DNA from: Saprospiraceae bacterium
Lineage (GTDB): Bacteria > Bacteroidota > Bacteroidia > Chitinophagales > Saprospiraceae
Length of the DNA: 64,000 bases
Reading direction: 5' to 3'
Assembly (NCBI GenBank): GCA_016710235.1
Contig: JADJLG010000001.1
Location: forward strand, 3,399,501-3,463,500
Both the position numbers and the translations under genes were made by a program. Positions 29,165-38,674 of this stretch are shown here, in pieces. The notes under the pieces were generated by a model. It did no database searches. It was not told where the DNA came from and worked only from the letters and a program-made list of their open reading frames with translations. Numbering within the stretch: position 1 is the first letter of the stretch; every line of letters begins with the position of its first letter.

Positions 29165-32100
29165 ATTTGCATTCCACAAATGGTGCGATTAAAAGAAAAA
29201 TCGTGCGCTGGGCCTGCTGTGCCTGCGTGTTATTTCAATTCCACAAATGGTGCGATTAAAAGAGGCAAATTCTTTATTTTAGCAATTCCTTCCTTTATAT
29301 TTCAATTCCACAAATGGTGCGATTAAAAGATTACAAGAGCGTCTTAGCGCATCTGCTAAAAACGTAATTTCAATTCCACAAATGGTGCGATTAAAAGCTA
29401 TTAACCCAAGCGATTTAGGGTTGTTTTCATCTAATTTCAATTCCACAAATGGTGCGATTAAAAGGAGTTTTCGGATTGCCGATTGTGGCGGTCCGAGTTT
29501 TATTTCAATTCCACAAATGGTGCGATTAAAAGTTTGTCTTCAATCTGCTTTGATGGAAGTTCCGTACAATTTCAATTCCACAAATGGTGCGATTAAAAGC
29601 ACAGTGTTGAATAATCTCAAAGAGATGCTGCCGGATTTCAATTCCACAAATGGTGCGATTAAAAGCTATTATTTTTTGATAATATGTCCCAGCATTTCCA
29701 GAATTTCAATTCCACAAATGGTGCGATTAAAAGACAACTACTGTATTTCCTGTAAATTCTACTATTTCATTTCAATTCCACAAATGGTGCGATTAAAAGC
29801 GGTCAGCGAGGACGACTTGAACGCCATTCGTTTGGGATTTCAATTCCACAAATGGTGCGATTAAAAGCAGGTTGCGACTGACAAACTAGTTTTACATAGT
29901 TAATTTCAATTCCACAAATGGTGCGATTAAAAGTTACAAGAGCGTCTTAGCGCAACTTTATATTTATTTCAATTCCACAAATGGTGCGATTAAAAGCAAT
30001 TAGAAGGTGGCTGTAAAATTGCAACTAACGCTATTTCAATTCCACAAATGGTGCGATTAAAAGCCGTTTCCTCGGCAACTGATTCAAGCCGTTTCAATAT
30101 TTCAATTCCACAAATGGTGCGATTAAAAGCATCCGTTCAGGGCACCGAGAAGCGGCGTTTTGCTATTTCAATTCCACAAATGGTGCGATTAAAAGCATCC
30201 GTTCAGGGCACCGAGAAGCGGCGTTTTGCTATTTCAATTCCACAAATGGTGCGATTAAAAGTCTTTAAGATATTTATTTACATCATTGCTTTGGCCATTT
30301 CAATTCCACAAATGGTGCGATTAAAAGATTTTCTTCAATTGGAAATGGAATGATTAAGCCATTATTTCAATTCCACAAATGGTGCGATTAAAAGCAGTTG
30401 CCCTCTTGTTTGCTTCATCTAAGCTTGGACCATTTCAATTCCACAAATGGTGCGATTAAAAGGGCTTGCGACTAACGGTATCTGTATAAATTTCAGGTAT
30501 TTCAATTCCACAAATGGTGCGATTAAAAGTTTATCACACCACGCTCCAAGTCTAACCATAAATGAATTTCAATTCCACAAATGGTGCGATTAAAAGCGTC
30601 CAGATCCGAAAACTGAAATAGTCCTGTGAGATATTTCAATTCCACAAATGGTGCGATTAAAAGAAATATATGTACGGCTGCTGGATATACTAATGACATA
30701 TTTCAATTCCACAAATGGTGCGATTAAAAGGAACAAATCAAAATGGATTCGTAAATATAGATGCAAGATTTCAATTCCACAAATGGTGCGATTAAAAGCT
30801 TTCATATCCATTCCATCCACTAAATGTACTTACAAAATTTCAATTCCACAAATGGTGCGATTAAAAGTATTTAGACCAATGCAATTATCACCATTCAAAT
30901 TTATATTTCAATTCCACAAATGGTGCGATTAAAAGTTGAAAAAACATGTACGATTGTTCCGGCAAAAATTGAATTTCAATTCCACAAATGGTGCGATTAA
31001 AAGAATGTATCTTGCCAAGCGTCACGACCAAATGATGCATTTCAATTCCACAAATGGTGCGATTAAAAGAATGATCCAGATCTGGGATCTGATATTTTTT
31101 AATACATTTCAATTCCACAAATGGTGCGATTAAAAGGTATAGGAGTAAACAGAACACTTACGTCAATAACAAGATTTCAATTCCACAAATGGTGCGATTA
31201 AAAGGAACAACAAAGCACTACTGCCAACAAACCGTTTGGATTTCAATTCCACAAATGGTGCGATTAAAAGTTGATTTTCAGTCAATACGGCATCACATGT
31301 AAATTCATTTCAATTCCACAAATGGTGCGATTAAAAGGTTGTTATTATTTCAGTTGTTTGTTATTTTATTATCTAATTTCAATTCCACAAATGGTGCGAT
31401 TAAAAGAAAGGTAATATCTAAGTATAATGATGTGCTATTTAAATTTCAATTCCACAAATGGTGCGATTAAAAGTCATCTTCGTATCCCAGTTCACATTAT
31501 TATATGTCAATTTCAATTCCACAAATGGTGCGATTAAAAGCAAAGCCAATCGCAAATTTTGATAAATCCTGTATTATTTCAATTCCACAAATGGTGCGAT
31601 TAAAAGAAATTGCTGCTCCTTTCGTCCAAGCGTATGTTACATTTCAATTCCACAAATGGTGCGATTAAAAGAACAAGAATCTGGATTGCTTTGTGTCGTC
31701 TGCCCACAATTTCAATTCCACAAATGGTGCGATTAAAAGTATGAAATCTTATTCTGTTTTATTCGACAAAAACTAATTTCAATTCCACAAATGGTGCGAT
31801 TAAAAGCGGCTTACAATAGTTTTATGCAGCGTGCGATCCTCGATTTCAATTCCACAAATGGTGCGATTAAAAGGATTATTTACGGCATGCACTGGTCTCT
31901 GGGATGTTATTTCAATTCCACAAATGGTGCGATTAAAAGACGGTTAGGATTGGTGCGTGGTGTGATAAATATGAATTTCAATTCCACAAATGGTGCGATT
32001 AAAAGCTTGCTGCTTGCACAAAGCCATTTTTAACAAAATGATTTCAATTCCACAAATGGTGCGATTAAAAGTAATTGGAGCTTAACATCCAATCCAGACG

Positions 32101-32676
32101 CAACACAATTTCAATTCCACAAATGGTGCGATTAAAAGTAATGTAATCGTAGTTATTGCAAATAAACTTATTGAATTTCAATTCCACAAATGGTGCGATT
32201 AAAAGCAACAGGATTATTAAGGGTAAACACTGTTTTGGTCGATTTCAATTCCACAAATGGTGCGATTAAAAGGTGTGCAATATGGGCAGCTTGGGTATTG
32301 TATAAAAAATTTCAATTCCACAAATGGTGCGATTAAAAGTTTCTACTGTAACATTATTTAATGCCAATGGAACGTCATTTCAATTCCACAAATGGTGCGA
32401 TTAAAAGGAGCTTTTGATATTTACTATAAAATATATCCATTTGCATTTCAATTCCACAAATGGTGCGATTAAAAGCTTACATCAGACAACGCCTCGAGAG
32501 GCACAAGCGACATTTCAATTCCACAAATGGTGCGATTAAAAGTAATATAAGCAGTGCCTTATGAAGAAATCCTCCATTGATTTCAATTCCACAAATGGTG
32601 CGATTAAAAGCTTAAATAGGCGCCCTTCGGGCAAATTATTATTTGATTTCAATTCCACAAATGGTGCGATTAAAAG
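29165..32676 (-). CRISPR. CRISPR array, 53 repeats and 52 spacers, leader at the right end
   Basis: I count 53 copies of a 31-base repeat at about 67-base spacing; spacers are 32-38 bases. On the plus strand each repeat begins ATTTCAATTCC and ends GCGATTAAAAG. On the minus strand it begins CTTTTAATCGC and ends GGAATTGAAAT. The last eight bases, ATTGAAAT, fit the type I-B crRNA 5' handle, so transcription is leftward. By eye 52 of 53 repeats look identical. Only the leftmost (29165-29195) differs, with GC for CA at 29169-29170, in its outer half, as expected for the oldest, leader-distal repeat. Two adjacent spacers (30130-30164 and 30196-30230) are identical. Spacers at 29330 and 29934 share 21 bases. 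Reading frames across the array are artefacts. Confidence 0.99.
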
Positions 32677-33013
32677 TCTTTATCAAAGAAGTCAAATATA
32701 CCTATTTTTCAATATCTTATACATTGCATTTTTTTGCATTCTTAGGCTTTTCTGCGTCGATGCTCTATTACTCGATTTAGGCCTTTCACCGACGACTAGT
32801 ACAATATATTAAGAATCAGCTATTTAGAACAAGGTTCAAAGTTTTTATCTATTCAACAAGTGATTGGACAAACAGAATCAAGCTTCATCGACGACAATAT
32901 GAATATCTGAGAACCGGAATCGACGTATACAAACTGCTTCGCCATCATACACATACCTCGCTATGTTCAAAAAAAAATCAAACTACATGTCAAAGAACTT
33001 CTATACATTAAAA
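32677..33013 (-). promoter_or_regulatory. CRISPR leader with promoter
   Basis: A 337-base gene-free stretch between the newest repeat and cas2. On the minus strand TATATTTG (32700-32693) matches the Bacteroidota -7 box and lies about 17 bases before the first repeat, which is right for driving the pre-crRNA. The sequence next to the array is AT-rich, as is usual for leaders. Integration sites for Cas1-Cas2 should be at its left edge. Confidence 0.75.
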
Positions 33014-33277
33014 TTACAGAAAGTTGTCGGTACTGTTGCGCTCTTTCCCTATAATTTCTTTATATAACCACTTCGAATCCCTGCTGCTAAAAATGATGAA
33101 ACTGTCCACACCGGGATTCATCACGGATTTTGCTTTTGTCTTTAATTCCAGGATTTGGACTTCAGTCAGCTCTCCTTCAAAAACAGAGTTTTGAATCCAA
33201 ATCAGGTATTGACGGCAAAGTTTCAACATCTTGGCCACCCGCTTTTCTCCTACATCATATATTGCAATCACATACAT
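33014..33277 (-). CDS. cas2: CRISPR-associated endonuclease Cas2
   Basis: Cas2 forms the core of the spacer-integration complex with Cas1. The protein starts MYVIAIYDVGEKRVAKML, the usual first beta strand with the Asp at residue 8, and has WIQNSVFEGELTEVQ and FIIFSSRD. Length is 87-90 residues depending on the start. I prefer the Met at 33277, which touches the cas1 stop; an upstream Met at 33286 would overlap cas1 by 10 bases. Last cas gene before the leader. Confidence 0.95.
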   Translation of the reverse strand: MYVIAIYDVGEKRVAKMLKLCRQYLIWIQNSVFEGELTEVQILELKTKAKSVMNPGVDSFIIFSSRDSKWLYKEIIGKERNSTDNFL

Positions 33278-34284
33278 TACCACCAAATTTTAAAGGGTTC
33301 GTATTCCGGAGTATCTCCCAATATGTACTTTGAGATTTTGTAGCATTCCAATCTTATCAATTGTTTGAAACTTACACTCTTACCGAGGGTCCTGTGCTTA
33401 ATGGTTTCCGCAAGTTTTTCTTCCCATACTTTCAAAAAAATCTTCTTACCTGCCGCAGCAAGATAGCATCCGTTCAGTTTGCTATCAAAATCCTCAGACT
33501 GGATTTCTTTTTTGTTGAGTACTCTGAAGATAAGTCTGTCCACAAGGATTGGCTTGAATATCTCTGCAATGTCCAGGGCAAGTGAGTATCTCCTGTAGCC
33601 GGGTTCATGCAGAAAACTAATCGTCGGATTAAGCTGTGTATGGTAGATTGTTGATAAGCAAAGCGTGTAACATATCATGTTGCCAAATGAAATCAGTGCA
33701 TTGACTTCGTTCGAAGGTGGCTGCCTTGTTCGTTCCTTCATCTCGAAGCCTGGCAATATCTGATTCCAGCACTGATAGTAGGATTGTCTGCAAATTCCCT
33801 CGATTCCCATGATAGATGGTACATCCTTGCTTTGTCCCAGTTGAGCGACATTGTCCTCAATAGACTTAATATATGGATCAAGCTCTCGATTGCGGTGGTC
33901 ATAGTACTTTAAATTTTTTACGATATTATACATAGCACCTTCTACAAAACGGGAAGCAAGATGACATCGTTTCTTTTTGTTGAGGTAAGCTTTTGTCTGT
34001 TCTATCTGCATTTTACCGGCTAACAGATATTCTTTAGGCATAAATGAACCGGTATAGTGCTCGTAATAATCAAAAAAGTGGAGAGTTATACTCTGCTGAC
34101 CAAGCAAGTTGAGTAAGGCTGCATTGACATCTAAGGCTCCGAAAACATACATCGATTCGATGGTCTCAATTGGGATATACTTTGCAGGCTGTTCATGGCC
34201 CTCTTTGTCTCGAGCTACAAAACAAAGCGTATTGTCTTTGCGGCTCATGCGCCCGTCATTGAATAGATAGTAGCTACGCTTCAT
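33277..34284 (-). CDS. cas1: CRISPR-associated integrase Cas1
   Basis: Cas1 inserts new spacers next to the leader. In this 335-residue protein the three metal ligands are visible: Glu162 in MGIEGICRQSYY, His226 in FLHEPGYRRYSLALD and Asp238 in the ALDIAEIFKP segment. The beta-rich N-terminal domain (MKRSYYLFNDGRMSRKDNTL) is normal for I-B. It overlaps or touches cas2 at its end and begins 4 bases after the RAYT-like gene. It appears intact. Confidence 0.97.
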   Translation of the reverse strand: MKRSYYLFNDGRMSRKDNTLCFVARDKEGHEQPAKYIPIETIESMYVFGALDVNAALLNLLGQQSITLHFFDYYEHYTGSFMPKEYLLAGKMQIEQTKAYLNKKKRCHLASRFVEGAMYNIVKNLKYYDHRNRELDPYIKSIEDNVAQLGQSKDVPSIMGIEGICRQSYYQCWNQILPGFEMKERTRQPPSNEVNALISFGNMICYTLCLSTIYHTQLNPTISFLHEPGYRRYSLALDIAEIFKPILVDRLIFRVLNKKEIQSEDFDSKLNGCYLAAAGKKIFLKVWEEKLAETIKHRTLGKSVSFKQLIRLECYKISKYILGDTPEYEPFKIWW

Positions 34285-34287
34285 AAT

Positions 34288-35121
34288 TTAATCTTCATCT
34301 ATTGACCAATTGGAAGGACCTTTAAGTGTCCTATATTGGGTCCCATAACGAATAAAATTTTCAGAAGATCCAAACCAATTCAACACTGTTTCATATTCCA
34401 ATTTGGTAGCAGCATTTGATTTGAAATTCCTATAACTACTCCAGGGATAATCTTCATAGTTGTCAGTGATGAAATGGTGAATTGGATTGTGATAAATATA
34501 AAAAAGGACTTGCTTTTTTTGTTCGAGATCATCAGCGATCAACTTGCGTCTGAAACCTTTTTGAAAAAGACTTCCCGTCCGCTCCTGTTGTTTGTTGATT
34601 GCCTTGGCATAGCCTAAGAAAAAACTTCGCAAGCTCTCTGACAAAATCCAAGAACACAACTGATCTAGAAAGTTTGAACCTGACAAATCTGTAGGGTTTA
34701 GGTCTTCACTATGTTGGGTGTCACCAAGATGATCATAAAGATTTAACAAATTTTTGAAATTTGTCAAATCTTGAAGCTGTGACAGCTTCATCGAGCTTAT
34801 ATCAAAATTCATCCGACTTAACCATGGCAGCGCGCAGTCTTTTAAGAAAGTTTGATTGACAGTAGCAAAATCGATTTGGGCTTGTGATGTAATTTCGCTC
34901 ACCGGACAAGTTTGCACCATCAGATGGAAGTGGTTATACATGAGACAGTAAGCTAAGGTCTTCAAGTAGCCGTTCGTTCTTTCTGCATATTTCCTGAGGA
35001 AGTAACTATAATTCTCTGCATTAAAAAATATAGCTTCTCTGTTGATGCCGCGATTAAATATATGATAGTATCTATCAGGTAGCAGTGGGATGGTCATATC
35101 ATGTATAGCTGCCATGATCAC
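34288..35121 (-). CDS. RAYT-like (REP-associated tyrosine transposase, Y1/IS200-like) protein inside the cas operon
   Basis: A 277-residue protein of the TnpA-REP (RAYT) type. It has the N-terminal YHIFNRG (residues 19-25), the HUH metal motif in YNHFHLMV (His64 and His66), and the candidate catalytic Tyr171 in GYAKAINKQQERTGSLFQ, followed by FRRKLI and DYPWSSYRNF (about 224-233). These are the core signatures of Y1 single-stranded DNA nucleases. A polar insert separates the HUH and Tyr parts. There are no visible flanking inverted repeats. It sits in the cas operon, with 9 bases to cas4 and 3 bases to cas1, and breaks neither. Base composition is like cas1. A role with cas4-cas1 is possible but is inferred from position only; a domesticated passenger is the alternative. 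Confidence 0.85.
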   Translation of the reverse strand: MIMAAIHDMTIPLLPDRYYHIFNRGINREAIFFNAENYSYFLRKYAERTNGYLKTLAYCLMYNHFHLMVQTCPVSEITSQAQIDFATVNQTFLKDCALPWLSRMNFDISSMKLSQLQDLTNFKNLLNLYDHLGDTQHSEDLNPTDLSGSNFLDQLCSWILSESLRSFFLGYAKAINKQQERTGSLFQKGFRRKLIADDLEQKKQVLFYIYHNPIHHFITDNYEDYPWSSYRNFKSNAATKLEYETVLNWFGSSENFIRYGTQYRTLKGPSNWSIDED

Positions 35122-35130
35122 AATGAAATA

Positions 35131-35628
35131 TTATACATAACAAAACTCATAGTAGCTGCATTTTTTACAGATGGTTTTATGGATAACATTAGGTATCTGC
35201 GACCGGGCGATGATCAATTCGATTTCTTCTTCCCAGCATGGGATCAACCTGATATCTTCTTCTGTCAAGATTACTTGCTGCGTATGCCTAAGTTTTGGAT
35301 ACTCGAGTATGCCGGTAGCACCATCTACACCTTGTTGCTTCAGTTTGTACAGATAATATTTGACTTGAGCCTCGTGCGCAGCTTCCATCTTATCGCTCTT
35401 TTTTATTTCATGGACCACTTTATTGCGCGCATCATAATAGTCTATCTTGATACCGTCAAGCTGTAATTCTGTATATTTGACAGCTCTGTCCATATACGTT
35501 GATTCGCCGATGAGTTTACCTTCAGTGACGATGTCTGAAGTGTGCTCCATATGGATGCCATTGGAAAATAACCAAAGCTTGCGATGGCAGATGTGGTAGT
35601 AATTGACGTGAGTAGCAGTGATGGTCAT
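35131..35628 (-). CDS. cas4: CRISPR-associated exonuclease Cas4
   Basis: Cas4 trims and selects prespacers by their PAM. The 165-residue protein keeps the iron-sulfur cysteines: Cys14 in ICHRKLW and Cys154, Cys157, Cys163 in TICKKCSYYEFC. The RecB-like nuclease part contains DGIKIDYYDARNKVVHEIKK with the Asp, Glu and Lys of the active site, then QVKYYLYKLKQQG. Length and motifs are normal for I-B. It lies between the DUF6155-like gene (12 bases) and the RAYT-like gene. Confidence 0.95.
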   Translation of the reverse strand: MTITATHVNYYHICHRKLWLFSNGIHMEHTSDIVTEGKLIGESTYMDRAVKYTELQLDGIKIDYYDARNKVVHEIKKSDKMEAAHEAQVKYYLYKLKQQGVDGATGILEYPKLRHTQQVILTEEDIRLIPCWEEEIELIIARSQIPNVIHKTICKKCSYYEFCYV

Positions 35629-35640
35629 GGTCTATCATTC

Positions 35641-36156
35641 TTAATAATAACTATAATAGATATCATTCATCGCATCACTAAAGCCATATCCACAACGGGA
35701 TGCATATTGAACACAACTTTTTGCCTGCTCTTTGAAGTGCTTTAAAAGCCCATTTTTAGCAATATATCGCAAAGCTGCATTAAAATTATTTTCAGCGCTT
35801 ATATAATACTGTTCCGTCATATCTCCATAGTCATGCGTGAATTTGCTTGCTAACTCAGGGAGATATAGCATCAGCTCACTTAAGAAGATTGGATCAGGTT
35901 TTAAGTCAGCAAATTCCTTAATGGCCTTCTTTGCCACAGAATATTTTAGGCCTGCATTCATAGGATTTCTAGGATAAAACTCTTTTTCGATGATTTTTTT
36001 ATATTTCTCAATGGCCTCTGCGCCTACTTCTGGATTAAGGAAGTGGTCGATGTATTGCTTAGCTGGTTTTGAATTTGAATACATTTCCATCACAAACTCT
36101 GCTATTTGATCACGATCGAGTGTTTTTAGGAATTTTTGTAAGGTTTGCTTGGACAT
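35641..36156 (-). CDS. DUF6155-like helical protein, first gene of the adaptation unit
   Basis: A 171-residue, mostly helical protein that I match by memory to the DUF6155 family, from its N-terminus (LKTLDRDQIAEFVMEMYS and YIDHFLNPEVGAEAIEKY) and its even helical repeats. No catalytic motif or membrane segment is seen. It follows a strong terminator after cas7 and precedes cas4 by 12 bases, so it is probably the first gene of a separate transcript with cas4, RAYT, cas1 and cas2. Such proteins also occur away from CRISPR loci, so it may be a passenger. Confidence 0.65.
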   Translation of the reverse strand: MSKQTLQKFLKTLDRDQIAEFVMEMYSNSKPAKQYIDHFLNPEVGAEAIEKYKKIIEKEFYPRNPMNAGLKYSVAKKAIKEFADLKPDPIFLSELMLYLPELASKFTHDYGDMTEQYYISAENNFNAALRYIAKNGLLKHFKEQAKSCVQYASRCGYGFSDAMNDIYYSYY

Positions 36157-36187
36157 GAGGAATGCTGGTATTTTTATAAGAAAAATA

Positions 36188-36226
36188 TTATAACCCTTGT
36201 AAATCGCTGCTTTACAAGGGTTATAA
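36188..36226 (-). terminator. Strong Rho-independent terminator between effector and adaptation modules
   Basis: A perfect 16-bp stem, TTATAACCCTTGTAAA (36188-36203) against TTTACAAGGGTTATAA (36211-36226), with a 7-base loop. On the minus strand it is followed by a T-rich tract. It should stop transcription from cas7 and separate the cas6-to-cas7 unit from the DUF6155-cas4-RAYT-cas1-cas2 unit. Confidence 0.85.
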
Positions 36227-36234
36227 AAAAATAA

Positions 36235-37284
36235 TTATTGGTTCTCATAATCAAATGCCATCATCAAGTTGATGAGATGTTGCTCAGCTTTTTCAAGAGC
36301 ATCAACTTTTTCACCTTTTGTAAGTACAAAAGCACCAGCCTGTAGCGTTATAAAAGTTTCGACTCCTTTTAGATTTTCGTCAATAATTGGATCTGCTTTT
36401 TTTGAATCATCCTCTGACAATTTTGCTCTTATGCTTCCAGCTATGGTATTTGCATTGTCACTTATTGAAATGGCAAGTGTATCCATCAAACTAAAAGCAC
36501 GTGATTGATTAGATGTAATCCGCCAATCAATTATTGCTTTAGCTAAACCTTTAATCCAACTCTGTCTTAATTCTTTAGGGACGGTGAGAGAAGGACCAAA
36601 AACATTAGATGACTCAATCCATCCTTCATTTTTAAGTTTCTCAATAGTAGATTTACTCATTTCTGGTTCAAAAGAATTGATTGTAACAGAAAATAATCTC
36701 CTCAAATCAATAGCAAAATCTACAACAAATAATCCAACAACTCTGTCTGAAGAATTCAACCATTTACGACTCAAGCTTCTATCTTTTCCATCCAGAAACT
36801 CGACAATTTGTTCATTTGTTAATTCATTCCCATTTTCGTCTCTTACGATCACAACATTATTTGGTCTTTCGCTTCTATCAAAAGAACCTGCTTCTTTCTC
36901 GACTCCTGCTAATAATGGATGTAAAGCTCTCATTGCCGATATAGAAAGTGGACTTCTTCTTTTTAATGTCCTTTCAGAACCACCCTTGGATGCTTTCATC
37001 CATCCTCCAATTAACTGATCAGCATAAGTTGGATCACATGTTCCATACACTTCTCCTTCCTTTAGTTCTTTTTGCCTATTTACATCAAATAAAAAAGTAG
37101 TTGGAGAAGGCGCTTGTTTAATTGAATCACACAAGCTGTCTATTAGTGATCTTTTAACTTGTTGCCCACTTGAAAAAGGTATGTACTTTTTGAATTGCGA
37201 ATCATAATAGGTTTTTTGTCCATCAGCAACACAAAATACAGTGTGTTCTGCTCTCTTTAAAGTTCTAATATAAATTGTATTCAT
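36235..37284 (-). CDS. cas7: Cas7, backbone of the type I-B effector (Cst2/DevR-like)
   Basis: Cas7 coats the crRNA spacer in Cascade. The 349-residue protein begins NTIYIRTLKRAEHTVFCV and has FSSGQQVKRSLIDSLCD (about residues 38-54), the RNA-binding start of the Cst2/DevR type, and QAGAFVLTKGEKVD near the end. Length fits. It follows cas8 by 25 bases and is the last gene before the terminator. G+C is higher than in cas8 or cas3 but still moderate. No damage is seen. Confidence 0.85.
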   Translation of the reverse strand: MNTIYIRTLKRAEHTVFCVADGQKTYYDSQFKKYIPFSSGQQVKRSLIDSLCDSIKQAPSPTTFLFDVNRQKELKEGEVYGTCDPTYADQLIGGWMKASKGGSERTLKRRSPLSISAMRALHPLLAGVEKEAGSFDRSERPNNVVIVRDENGNELTNEQIVEFLDGKDRSLSRKWLNSSDRVVGLFVVDFAIDLRRLFSVTINSFEPEMSKSTIEKLKNEGWIESSNVFGPSLTVPKELRQSWIKGLAKAIIDWRITSNQSRAFSLMDTLAISISDNANTIAGSIRAKLSEDDSKKADPIIDENLKGVETFITLQAGAFVLTKGEKVDALEKAEQHLINLMMAFDYENQ

Positions 37285-38570
37285 TATTTAATAATTTTGT
37301 GTGTTAAGATTATGATTGTTTTTCTAAATATGCGTAATCAAATTTTAAGAGAGTGGAAAAATATCCAAACTCTTCATTCGTCATCAAATGAATTTCATCT
37401 TTAAGATTTTTTACTTGACTCAAATCATGTTCATCTAAATCTTTAACCATTGTAGTCAAATGTTCGATAAACCCTTTTTTCGATTTGGCTTCAAAAAGCT
37501 CTTTTTCAACTAAATTTTTTCGGTCATTTTTCGTGCCCGAATTTCTATACCTCAAAATGGTCTTTGCCAGTTCTACCGTATATTCTTTTACTTCTTCTTT
37601 GTTTTTTGACATCATTGCTATTAACCATGTTTTATAAATGAAATAATTAATTTTATCGCCATCATTTTTGAATGAAATATTTTTGTTTTCATTCATATAC
37701 TTTACGAGCCCATCAGGTCTTAAAGCATGTAATCCAATACTACCCAGCTCACAAGCTCTTTTGAAGTTCATCCCAAATAATATATCAAAGTTTTCAGGAG
37801 TTATTGAAGCATCATTGGTGAGTTTTCTATAAATAGTTTTTAAGTTCACTCCTGATTTTAATTGAAAAGGTATAAAACCAACAGTTTTATTTGTATCAGA
37901 AATATTGCATACGTAAGCAAGTAGTATTTTATTTGGAATTTTCTTTGATAATGAAAAAAATAACCTGCTCCATTTTATTGTGTCGATTTTAAGAATACCA
38001 TCACTTGATTTGAAAAAGCCAAAATCTTCAAGATTTGTAAAATCAAAACCTTCTTCGAAATCATTATGAAAAAAATAAGTTGTCCACTGTCCATTCCAGG
38101 TAATAACTTGATTTCCCCCCATATGTGTTAAAAGTGGATCGTTTAAAATTTTTCTATAAATTTTCCACCCATCATATATACTTAGCAATATCTCTGGTTC
38201 ATTAAACAGCAAATTATATGCACCAACTCCAATTGACAAACTATGTCCAAACCATGACAAATACATTTCATCTTTTGAAGTTGGAATTGTTATATCACTA
38301 ACTAGACTTGATGTAGAATTGAATTCTTTTTTTGTCGATGCTGGGTAACCCAACACAAAACTACCATCAGGAGTTTCATTTTCAATTTTAAAATGTAATT
38401 CTTCCAATTTTAAAAGCCGTTCCTCAGAGTTAAGCAAATGAACTTTTTGTCCACTTTTCATTTGTACAAAGGGAGAGTTTGTAACCCATTGCAAATATTT
38501 TGGATGATTATAAAATAATTCAAAGTACTCCTCTATAAAGAACTCTTTGGGCGATAATTCCTTTTTATAT

Positions 38571-38596
38571 ACTAGATTCCATAAATAAGTGCGACA
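38571..38596. repeat. Left terminal inverted repeat of the IS30-like element
   Basis: Begins ACTAGATTCC and ends AAGTGCGACA. It matches the right end (39624-39649, read on the minus strand) at 19 of 26 positions. Confidence 0.85.
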
Positions 38597-38674
38597 GTTA
38601 ATAAAACATTCTTTTGGAGAAAGACCTATTATAAAAATAGGTACTTTCCCCTCAAGATTTTTAACTGTACACAA

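Noticed and set aside
29165..32676. Array transcribed left to right
   Set aside because: The plus-strand repeat end (ATTAAAAG) could be a handle, but the worn repeat is at the left, the promoter-like leader and the cas genes are at the right, and the minus-strand end ATTGAAAT fits type I-B better.
29382..32812. Several open frames running through the CRISPR array on both strands
   Set aside because: They repeat the same translated repeat sequence and arise because the repeats and spacers lack stops; they are not genes.
34288..35121. RAYT-like gene as a simple recent insertion sequence
   Set aside because: No terminal inverted repeats or target duplication are visible and the spacing to cas4 and cas1 is tight; it looks integrated in the operon.
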